Assembly: GCA_045633415.1 (NCBI GenBank)
Contig: JAZQYH010000125.1
Span: 1 to 47,171, forward strand
Reading direction: 5' to 3'
DNA length: 47,171 bases
Source: RGIG3102 sp045633415
GTDB lineage: Bacteria; Bacillota; Clostridia; Oscillospirales; Ruminococcaceae
The notes beneath the pieces are model-generated. The model made no database searches. It saw only the letters and a list, made by a program, of their open reading frames with translations, and had not been told where the DNA came from. Shown in pieces: positions 40,758-47,171 of this stretch; within the stretch, counting starts at the first letter, position 1; every line of letters begins with the position of its first letter. The position numbers and the translations under genes are program-made.

Positions 40758-43376
40758 TTAGTCTTCACGATATTCTTCCATGATGAAGGATTCAAAGATA
40801 TCGCCTTCTTTGATATCGTTGAATTTTTCAAGACCGATACCACATTCGTAGCCAGCCATAACTTCTCTCTGGTCGTCTTTGAAACGTTTCAGTGAGCTGA
40901 TTTCGTCTTCTGTGATTACGATACCGTCGCGAACAACACGGATTTTTGCGTGACGTGCAACTTTACCTTCTTTAACGTAGCAACCTGCGATTGTACCTGC
41001 AGAGGAAAGTTTGAATACGTTACGAACTTCAGCCTGACCCAGTTCAACTTCTCTGAATTTAGGTGCTAGCATACCTTTCATAGCGTCTTTAACGTCATTG
41101 AGAGCATCGTAGATAACACGGTACATACGCATTTCTACATCGTTCTGTTCAGCATCCTGTTTAGCTGTAGCATCTGGACGAACGTTGAAGCCGATGATGA
41201 TAGCGTTGGAAGCACCAGCCAGCATAACGTCGGATTTGTTAACAGCACCAACTGCAGCGTGGATAACTTTAACACGTACTTCTTCGTTGGACAGTTTTTC
41301 CAGAGACTGTTTAACAGCTTCTGCAGAACCCTGTACGTCAGCTTTAACAATGATTGGCAGTTCTTTCATTTCGCCCTGTGCAATCTGGCTGAACAGGTTA
41401 TCCAGAGTAACTTTCTGAACAGCATTGAATTTTTCTTCTTTGATTGCCTGCATACGTTTTTCTGCCAGTTCTCTTGCCAGTTTTTCGTCTTCAACAGCGT
41501 CAAAGAGGTCGCCTGCTACAGGAACTTCTGTAAGACCTGTGATTTCAACTGGTGTGGATGGACCAGCAACGTCGATTCTTTCGCCTTTGTCATTTGTCAT
41601 TACACGAACACGACCAACTGCTGTACCAGCGATGAGAACATCACCTTTGTGCAGTGTACCGTTCTGAACAAGGATTGTAGCAACTGGGCCAAGACCTTTG
41701 TCCAGACGAGCTTCGATAACAGCACCTTTTGCACGACGGTTAGGGTTTGCTTTGTATTCGTTAACTTCACTTGTCAGGTTAACCATTTCGAGCAGGTCAT
41801 CGATACCTGTGCCCATTTTTGCAGAAACTGGTACACAGATTGTTTCGCCGCCCCATTCTTCTGGAACAAGACCGTGTTCTGTCAGTTCCTGTTTAACTCT
41901 TTCTGGGTTAGCTGTAGGTTTATCAATTTTGTTGATAGCAACAATGATTGGAATGTTTGCAGCTTTAGCGTGGTTGATGGATTCGATTGTCTGTGGCATG
42001 ATACCGTCATCAGCTGCTACAACAAGGATAGCGATGTCAGTTACCATAGCACCACGCTGACGCATGGAAGTAAATGCTTCGTGGCCAGGAGTATCAAGGA
42101 ATGTGATTTTCTTGCCACCAGCAACTACCTGGTAAGCACCGATGTGCTGTGTGATACCGCCAGCTTCGCCGGATGTAACGTTTGTATTTCTGATAGCGTC
42201 CAGCAGAGATGTTTTACCGTGGTCAACGTGACCCATAACAACGATAACTGGAGGTCTTTCCTGTTTGTCTTCTTCGTTGTCTTCAACTTCTTCAAACAGT
42301 CTTTCTTCGATTGTAACAACAACTTCTTTTTCTACTTTTGCGCCAAGTTCTTCTGCAACGAGAGAAGCTGTTTCAAAGTCTACAACCTGGCTGATAGAAG
42401 CCATAACGCCAAGGAACATAAGGCGTTTGATAACTTCACTGGCTGTTACTTTCAGACGGGAAGCAAGTTCGCCAACTGTGATTTCTTCAGGAATCTGAAC
42501 TTTAAGCTGTGCTTTTCTTGCTTTTTCCAGATGCAGTCTTTCCAGTTTTTCTGCTTCTGTTTCCTGTTTCTTTTTAGCATATGGGTTTTTAGTGTTCTGT
42601 TTGTTTTTGTTACCGAACTTCTGTTTACCACCCTGCTGATTTTTTCTTTGACCGCCACCATAGTTTTTTGTACCAGCAAGTTCATCGTATTTTTCGTTGA
42701 ACTTATCCATATTTACGTTGGACTGGCGTGTGTCAACTGTTACAGTTACAAATTCCTGTTTTTCAACTTCCTGTTTTTCAACTTTAGCTTTCTTTACAGA
42801 TTTTGTTTCAACAACTGTACCGTCTGCACGTTTAAGTGGTTCGTTTGGATTGTGTGGAGCCTTTGGAGCCTGTGGAGCTGGTTTTGCAGCTGGCTGTGCA
42901 GGTTTTGTCTGCTGTGCAGGTTTGTTTTCCTGTTTTTTAGGCTGCTGGCGATTGTCCTGACGGTTGTCGCGCATGTCTTTTCTGTTGTCCTGTCTTGTAT
43001 CTTTTCTGTCTTTGTTGTCTCTTGCAGGACGGTCCTGTCTGTCACCTTTTGGTGCTTCTTTAACAGGTTTTTTATCTTTTGGCTGTTCTTTTTTAGTCTG
43101 TGGCTGTTTGTCAGCTTTCTTTTCTTCTTTCATCTGTGGCTTTGTTTCTTTCTGTGGTTCAGCCTTTGGTTCAGCTTTTTTATCAAGATATGTGGCAAAG
43201 TTGTCGATTTTGCCCTGCTGTGAATACAGTTCAAAAGCGATGTTTGCCTGTTCTTCTGTGAGAACTGTGGATTTTTTAACTTCTGTGCCGAAAACTTCGC
43301 TGAGCTGTGTCAGTGTTGTTTTTGCATTCAGGTTAAAATCAGATATAAGGTCGCTTGCTTTATATTTAATTACCAT
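40758..43376 (-). CDS. infB: Translation initiation factor IF-2
   Basis: An 872-residue GTPase placing fMet-tRNA on the 30S subunit. Residues 1-67 and about 285-340 carry IF2-N domains; about 68-285 is a low-complexity linker rich in Lys, Gln, Pro, Asp and Arg. The G domain has GHVDHGKTS near 381-389, DTPGHEAF and NKIDK, followed by domains II-IV (DVQGSAEAVKQSL, FNVRPD). The ATG lies soon after GGAGAG. It is flanked by ylxQ upstream and rbfA downstream, as in most Firmicutes. Confidence 0.98.
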   Translation of the reverse strand: MVIKYKASDLISDFNLNAKTTLTQLSEVFGTEVKKSTVLTEEQANIAFELYSQQGKIDNFATYLDKKAEPKAEPQKETKPQMKEEKKADKQPQTKKEQPKDKKPVKEAPKGDRQDRPARDNKDRKDTRQDNRKDMRDNRQDNRQQPKKQENKPAQQTKPAQPAAKPAPQAPKAPHNPNEPLKRADGTVVETKSVKKAKVEKQEVEKQEFVTVTVDTRQSNVNMDKFNEKYDELAGTKNYGGGQRKNQQGGKQKFGNKNKQNTKNPYAKKKQETEAEKLERLHLEKARKAQLKVQIPEEITVGELASRLKVTASEVIKRLMFLGVMASISQVVDFETASLVAEELGAKVEKEVVVTIEERLFEEVEDNEEDKQERPPVIVVMGHVDHGKTSLLDAIRNTNVTSGEAGGITQHIGAYQVVAGGKKITFLDTPGHEAFTSMRQRGAMVTDIAILVVAADDGIMPQTIESINHAKAANIPIIVAINKIDKPTANPERVKQELTEHGLVPEEWGGETICVPVSAKMGTGIDDLLEMVNLTSEVNEYKANPNRRAKGAVIEARLDKGLGPVATILVQNGTLHKGDVLIAGTAVGRVRVMTNDKGERIDVAGPSTPVEITGLTEVPVAGDLFDAVEDEKLARELAEKRMQAIKEEKFNAVQKVTLDNLFSQIAQGEMKELPIIVKADVQGSAEAVKQSLEKLSNEEVRVKVIHAAVGAVNKSDVMLAGASNAIIIGFNVRPDATAKQDAEQNDVEMRMYRVIYDALNDVKDAMKGMLAPKFREVELGQAEVRNVFKLSSAGTIAGCYVKEGKVARHAKIRVVRDGIVITEDEISSLKRFKDDQREVMAGYECGIGLEKFNDIKEGDIFESFIMEEYRED

Positions 43377-43391
43377 TTACAACTCTCCTTC

Positions 43392-43688
43392 TTATTTTTC
43401 TATTGCGTTTCTTGCCAGAATAGCCAGATTTTCATCTGTCACTGCCAGAACGCCTGTAAGTCTCTGTGCAACCTGAGAAATCTCAAATTGTGTAAGACCG
43501 GTATTGTAAACATCTGTGATATCTTCACAAAAGTATTGGACTCTTTTTATTGTTTTTTCGCTAAGGTCATTTGCAAGTAAAACGATATGGGCGTTGCCAT
43601 GGATAACAGCTGATTTAACAGCGTCAAAACCCACAACAAGTTTGCCGGATTTTTTTGCCAGTGATAGTGCAAAAAGCAATTTATTCAT
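43392..43688 (-). CDS. ylxQ: L7Ae-family ribosomal protein (YlxQ)
   Basis: A 98-residue kink-turn RNA-binding protein. LLFALSLAKKSGKLVVGFDAV, AHIVLLANDLSEKTIKRV and a GVLAVTDENLA tail match YlxQ-type L7Ae proteins. ATG 43688 overlaps the ylxR stop by eight bases, with GGAGA upstream; the longer frame runs antiparallel through ylxR coding sequence and is rejected. The role is ribosome-associated but not well defined. Confidence 0.9.
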   Translation of the reverse strand: MNKLLFALSLAKKSGKLVVGFDAVKSAVIHGNAHIVLLANDLSEKTIKRVQYFCEDITDVYNTGLTQFEISQVAQRLTGVLAVTDENLAILARNAIEK

Positions 43689-43950
43689 CTGCCATAATCT
43701 CCTGTTCAAGACGGTCATAGATTTCCTGACCGATTGATGTTTCAAAAGCTTTTTCCAGTTTTTTGCCTTTGATAGCCAGTTTGAGACATTTAGGGTCATT
43801 GCAGATATATGCGCCACGGCCCGGTTTTTTGCCTGTCATATCGATGGAAATTTCACCTTCGGCATTTCTTACCACTCTGATAAGTTCTTTTTTATCTTTG
43901 GAAGTGTTACAGCCGATGCATTTTCTCTGTGGGATTTTTCTGATAGCCAT
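43681..43950 (-). CDS. ylxR: YlxR family RNA-binding protein (DUF448)
   Basis: An 89-residue protein with the family core RKCIGCNTSKDKKELIRVVRN and KKPGRGAYICND, between nusA and ylxQ as in most Firmicutes. YlxR proteins are proposed nucleic-acid binding factors. GGAGTGAT lies just before the ATG. Confidence 0.95.
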   Translation of the reverse strand: MAIRKIPQRKCIGCNTSKDKKELIRVVRNAEGEISIDMTGKKPGRGAYICNDPKCLKLAIKGKKLEKAFETSIGQEIYDRLEQEIMADE

Positions 43951-43970
43951 AATATCACTCCTTTTCTTTA

Positions 43971-45020
43971 TTATTCGCCGAAGTAGCCGCTTTCAGGATG
44001 AATATCAATATTATAGCCTGTTAAGCGTGCTGCAAGACGAGCATTCTGACCTTTGTTGCCGATAGCAAGTGAGAGCTGTTCGTCTGGTACTGTTACACGG
44101 CAGCTTTTTGGCTGCTGTGAAATGATTTCTACGCTGATTACTGAAGATGGGCTCAGTGCAGCTGAGATAAATTCTGCTGGGTCTTCGCTGTATTTAACGA
44201 TGTCGATTTTTTCGCCGCCAATCTGTGCGATTACGTTTTCAACACGGCTACGTTTTGTGCCGATGCAAGCACCGATAGCATCAACGTTTTCGTCTTTTGA
44301 CCATACAGCCATTTTTGTTCTTGCACCAGCTTCACGGCTGATAGCTTTGATTTCTACTGTGCCGTCATAGATTTCTGGTACTTCCAGTTCAAACATTCTG
44401 CTTACAAAGCCTGGATGTGTTCTGGACAGCATGATTTTTGGACCACGGTCTGTGGAGATAACATCTACTACATAAACTTTGATATGGTCGCCTGGTTTGA
44501 TTTCTTCGCCTGGAATCATTTCTTCTTTAGGAAGAACGAATTCGTTGGAACCAATCTGCAGGATAGCAGCGCCAGATTTTTCGCTGATTCTCTGTACTAC
44601 ACCTGTTACCAGTTCTTTTGCTTTGCCCTGCATATCTGCAAACAGCTGTGCTTTTTCTGCTTCTTTGATACCCTGACGGATAACGTTTTTAGCAGCGCCG
44701 ATAGCGATGTAACCGAAATCTTTTGTTTTCAGAGGGATTGGCAGAACTGTGCCAACTTTAACTCTTGCTCTGATTTTTTTAGCGTCTTCCAGAGAGATTT
44801 CTGTGTCTGGGTCATATACATCTTCTACTACTGTTTTCATAACAGCAACAGAGAAGTTTTTCTTTTCATGGTCAACTGTAACATTTACGTTGCCTTCGAT
44901 ACCCAGGTCTTTTTCTACTGCTACTTCCATTGCTTTAACAATTTTTTCCAGCAGAACTTCTTTTTTAATGCCTCTTTCTTTTTCAATAATTTCAAGGGCT
45001 TCAAAAAATTCTTTATTCAT
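43971..45020 (-). CDS. nusA: Transcription termination/antitermination factor NusA
   Basis: A 349-residue factor binding RNA polymerase and nascent RNA. The N-terminal domain (1-125), S1 domain (about 133-200), KH1 (about 230-275, including GACIGTKRSRVENVI) and KH2 (about 300-345, AIGNKGQNARLAARLTG) are complete; the acidic C-terminal repeats of E. coli are missing, as is normal in Firmicutes. AGGAGGATAG precedes the ATG. Confidence 0.98.
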   Translation of the reverse strand: MNKEFFEALEIIEKERGIKKEVLLEKIVKAMEVAVEKDLGIEGNVNVTVDHEKKNFSVAVMKTVVEDVYDPDTEISLEDAKKIRARVKVGTVLPIPLKTKDFGYIAIGAAKNVIRQGIKEAEKAQLFADMQGKAKELVTGVVQRISEKSGAAILQIGSNEFVLPKEEMIPGEEIKPGDHIKVYVVDVISTDRGPKIMLSRTHPGFVSRMFELEVPEIYDGTVEIKAISREAGARTKMAVWSKDENVDAIGACIGTKRSRVENVIAQIGGEKIDIVKYSEDPAEFISAALSPSSVISVEIISQQPKSCRVTVPDEQLSLAIGNKGQNARLAARLTGYNIDIHPESGYFGE

Positions 45021-45035
45021 TTTTTATCTATCCTC

Positions 45036-45515
45036 CTAAAATAAGTCATCGTCATCACAAAGTTTTACAAAAGATGTTTCTTTTACAACAACATCTACAG
45101 ACATACCGTCTTCTTTTTCAATTGTGATAACGCCATCGTTATATTCTTTAAGTGTACCTTTCACTTCTTTTACGCCGTCAACTGCACGGATAAGACGTGC
45201 CAGAACAACCTGACCCATTTTCTTTTCAAAGTGGAAAGGTCTTGTAAGTTTTCTGCCAAGACCAGCAGATGATACTTCAAAGTTATAGCTCTGTTTGATT
45301 GGGTCAGCTTCATCAAGCAGTGGGTCAACAGCACGGGAAACATTTACACATTCGTCGATAAACACACCTTCGTTGTCTTTATCGATAAGAATACGCAGAA
45401 TCCAGTCTGGACCTTCTTTTTCAAAAGTTACATCCCATAAGATAAGACCCATTTCTTCACACACAGGTCTTGCAAGTTCTTCAACAATATCAGTTGCTTT
45501 TCTTCCTTTAGCCAA
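45036..45515 (-). CDS. rimP: Ribosome maturation factor RimP
   Basis: A 159-residue protein needed for 30S assembly. The LARPVCEEMGLILWDVTFEKEG start, RILIDKDNEGVFIDECVNVSR, YNFEVSSAGLGRKLTRPFHFEK and the C-terminal Sm-like domain are typical. The start codon is TTG at 45515: GGAGG lies nine bases upstream and an in-frame TAA immediately above rules out a longer start. It is the first gene of the translation operon. Confidence 0.95.
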   Translation of the reverse strand: MAKGRKATDIVEELARPVCEEMGLILWDVTFEKEGPDWILRILIDKDNEGVFIDECVNVSRAVDPLLDEADPIKQSYNFEVSSAGLGRKLTRPFHFEKKMGQVVLARLIRAVDGVKEVKGTLKEYNDGVITIEKEDGMSVDVVVKETSFVKLCDDDDLF

Positions 45516-45552
45516 AGCAGATTACCTCCGTTTTATATTTTGCTAAAAACAA

Positions 45553-45574
45553 GAGAGTGGGTCTCCCCACTCTC
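45553..45574 (-). terminator. Attenuator-like hairpin in the rimP leader
   Basis: A 9-bp perfect stem GAGAGTGGG (on minus) with a GAGA loop, then TTGTTTTTAG. It lies between the rimP promoter and the rimP ribosome site, so it could attenuate the operon, or alternatively end transcripts from the upstream aminopeptidase gene. Confidence 0.7.
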
Positions 45575-45602
45575 CTTTGCTTAGAATTAATTTACGCTAC
45601 AT

Positions 45603-45631
45603 ATAATAGCATATTATTTGTGATTTTGCAA
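45603..45631 (-). promoter_or_regulatory. Promoter of the rimP-nusA-infB operon
   Basis: On minus: TTGCAA (45631-45626), 17 nt, TATTAT (45608-45603). Confidence 0.7.
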
Positions 45632-45684
45632 TACTTTTTGTTCTATTTTTTGAAAGTTTTGCTGAATTTTAAAAGAAATTCCCG

Positions 45685-46917
45685 TTAAAACACCCATTCG
45701 CCGTTTTCAAACAGCAGGACTGTTTCGCCGTTTTCGCAGGTGCCTGTGATTTTCATATCAGCAGAGCCAATCATTACATCTTCGTGAATAACGGAATCGT
45801 TTACACCTTTTGCAAGCAACTGTTCTGTAGTCATATTTTCGCCGCCTGTAACTGTGCCTGGATAACCCTGACCGAGAGCGATATGGCATGCGGCATTTTC
45901 GTCAAACAGTGTGTTGTAGAAAAGGATATTTTCCTTATTGATAGGGCTGGATGCAGGCACCAGTGCAACTTCACCGATGTGGGATGCGCCTTCATCTGTT
46001 TCCAGCAAGGATTTCAGCAGGTCTTTACCTGTTTTTGCATCGTAGTCCACAACTTTACCATCTTTGAAAGTGAGAACAAATTCATCAATAAGACTGCCGT
46101 TGTAGACATAAGGTTTTGTGCCGTAAACCACGCCGTTTACTTTGTCTTTATGTGGTGCTGTAAACAGTTCTTCTGTTGGCATATTAGGAATAAATTCCAC
46201 TTTTGCTTCGCTGTATTCGCTTACACCGCCCCACAGTCTGTCATCAGCCAGACCTACATACAGGTCTGTGCCGTTGGCACTTTCAAAGTGAACTTCTGTC
46301 AGTTTCATAGCATTGATTCTGTCACGACGGAAAGCGGCTTTTTCAGCATATTCTTTCCAGTTTGCCACAGCGTCACCTTCAACACGACTTACTTTGAAAA
46401 TTGTCTGCCAGAGTTTTTCCACTGCTTCGTCAGCTGGCAGTTCCGGGAACACTTTTTTAGCCCAGCCTTTGCTTGGTACAGCAATAACACACCACTGAAT
46501 ACGGGATGCCATTGTATAGTCACGGTATTCAGCCAGAGCGTTCATACGGGCGATGGATGCAGCATTGATTTTTTTCATATCAAGACCTTTGTAGATTTCA
46601 GGGTCGGAGCCTGTGATAGAAAGAATTGCAGCACTGCCTTCTGATTTGATGTACTGCAGATAGGATTCCTGAATCCAAGGTTTTACATCACAGAGAACAT
46701 CCTGTGCTGTTCTGTCCATTTTGATGCGGGACAGCTGTTCGTCAGACCAGTGTACCACAACTTCTTTTGCACCGGCATCATAAGCCGCTGTTGCACAGTG
46801 ATGCACAAGGTCAGCCGCTGTGATTGGTGCATTTATAATAAGTGTCTGGCCTGGCTGGATGTTTACACCAGCTTTTACAGCCATTTCACCATACTGTTTA
46901 AGTAATGTATCGTTCAT
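45685..46917 (-). CDS. M29 family aminopeptidase (AmpS/PepS-like)
   Basis: A 410-residue metallo-aminopeptidase of the thermophilic-aminopeptidase family. The C-terminal half holds the two-metal site: the Glu of IGEVALVP, His in AACHIALGQGYPG, and His-x-Asp in VIHEDVMIG, with DEFVLTFKDGKVVDY before them. It removes N-terminal residues from peptides in the cytoplasm. Length matches the family (about 410). GAGGTAAC precedes the ATG. No convincing terminator follows, so transcripts may run into the rimP leader. Confidence 0.95.
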   Translation of the reverse strand: MNDTLLKQYGEMAVKAGVNIQPGQTLIINAPITAADLVHHCATAAYDAGAKEVVVHWSDEQLSRIKMDRTAQDVLCDVKPWIQESYLQYIKSEGSAAILSITGSDPEIYKGLDMKKINAASIARMNALAEYRDYTMASRIQWCVIAVPSKGWAKKVFPELPADEAVEKLWQTIFKVSRVEGDAVANWKEYAEKAAFRRDRINAMKLTEVHFESANGTDLYVGLADDRLWGGVSEYSEAKVEFIPNMPTEELFTAPHKDKVNGVVYGTKPYVYNGSLIDEFVLTFKDGKVVDYDAKTGKDLLKSLLETDEGASHIGEVALVPASSPINKENILFYNTLFDENAACHIALGQGYPGTVTGGENMTTEQLLAKGVNDSVIHEDVMIGSADMKITGTCENGETVLLFENGEWVF

Positions 46918-46984
46918 AATTGTTACCTCGTATTTTTATTATGGGTATATTTTAGCATATACAGCCCCCACGTACAATGACTTA

Positions 46985-47013
46985 TTGACTTTTATACTGA
47001 TTGAATATAAAAT
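46985..47013 (+). promoter_or_regulatory. Promoter of the right-edge gene
   Basis: TTGACT (46985-46990), 17 nt, TAAAAT (47008-47013). Confidence 0.75.
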
Positions 47014-47045
47014 ATAAATAAATCAAAATATAAAGAGGTAAAAAA

Positions 47046-47171
47046 ATGAAAGCAAGAATTCCAAAACACAGAGAATTTATTATAGAAATCGACGAAAACT
47101 ACGAAAAAGCTGATGAATGCTGGGCAAAACTGCAGGAAATCATGGACGATTACAAAAAACAGGGTAAATCT
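47046..47171 (+). CDS. Partial hypothetical protein running off the right edge
   Basis: The first 42 codons of an open frame, starting with ATG after AAGAGGT. The visible part is charged and helical-looking (MKARIPKHREFIIEIDEN, then a Glu/Lys-rich stretch). There is no recognisable domain in the fragment. It has a good promoter and is divergent from the aminopeptidase gene. Confidence 0.7.
   Translation, partial: MKARIPKHREFIIEIDENYEKADECWAKLQEIMDDYKKQGKS

Noticed and set aside
41259..43223. A 654-codon open frame on plus, opposite infB
   Set aside because: It is antisense to a highly conserved gene and its translation is a Phe/Cys/Ser-rich low-complexity shadow with no ribosome site.
1..47171. 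CRISPR arrays, tRNA or rRNA genes, insertion sequences, prophage genes
   Set aside because: I saw no spaced direct repeats, no cloverleaf-type or rRNA sequence, and no transposase, integrase or structural phage protein.

Overview
The window looks like a low-GC, strictly anaerobic Gram-positive chromosome of the Clostridia type; the genus cannot be fixed from sequence alone. The evidence is strong AGGAGG-type ribosome binding sites, the Firmicutes-style translation operon rimP-nusA-ylxR-ylxQ-infB-rbfA-nrnA-truB-ribF with rpsO and pnp downstream, a CIRCE operator, ECF-type vitamin transporter subunits, a formate/nitrite channel and a cytoplasmic molybdopterin enzyme with no TAT signal. No rRNA, tRNA, CRISPR array, transposase or phage gene was seen. 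Composition is about 40% GC by eye, except the first gene (8-379), which is about 57%.

Layout. 1-4150, plus strand: a VOC/glyoxalase gene, a FocA-type channel, a PlsC-like acyltransferase carrying a zinc ribbon, a membrane-anchored XRE regulator and tatD. 4184-6569, minus: a tight operon of flavin reductase, GNAT acetyltransferase, AlkA-type glycosylase and a CatA-type acetyltransferase. 6704-7207: nitroreductase. 7248-10941, minus: FMN 2-hydroxyacid dehydrogenase, SDR dehydrogenase, glycerate kinase and deoC. 11095-13005, minus: pyridoxal kinase-like gene, YwlG family gene and an ECF S component, probably for vitamin B6 salvage. 13220-16055, minus: a MarR regulator and a ClpA-like unfoldase. 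16186-17003: a C_GCAxxG_C_C protein and a membrane zinc-ribbon protein, with the eroded tail of a second zinc-ribbon copy behind it.

17163-23550 is the most unusual part. An FAD oxidoreductase, a DMSO-reductase-family molybdoenzyme and a four-cluster Fe-S protein form a soluble electron-transfer operon. A 220-nt highly structured leader follows, then an ECF-type S component, a one-pass membrane protein with a reduced sulfite-oxidase-like domain, and a fusion of a kinase-like domain to MobA. I read this as a molybdenum-cofactor enzyme with its own candidate uptake and maturation module under possible RNA control. The substrate, ligand and leader class are unknown.

23629-33268 holds cardiolipin synthase, a one-pass membrane protein, two tandem class I glutamine-amidotransferase-like hydrolases, a small membrane protein, a stand-alone pyruvate-kinase C-terminal-like protein, htpG under a CIRCE operator, a candidate minus-strand small RNA with its own promoter, and an OmpR-type two-component system. 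33346-45515, minus, is the translation and RNA-metabolism block, with structured leaders ahead of pnp, rpsO and rimP and a membrane glycosyltransferase-like gene between rpsO and ribF. 45685-46917 is an M29 aminopeptidase, and a partial plus-strand gene runs off the right edge.
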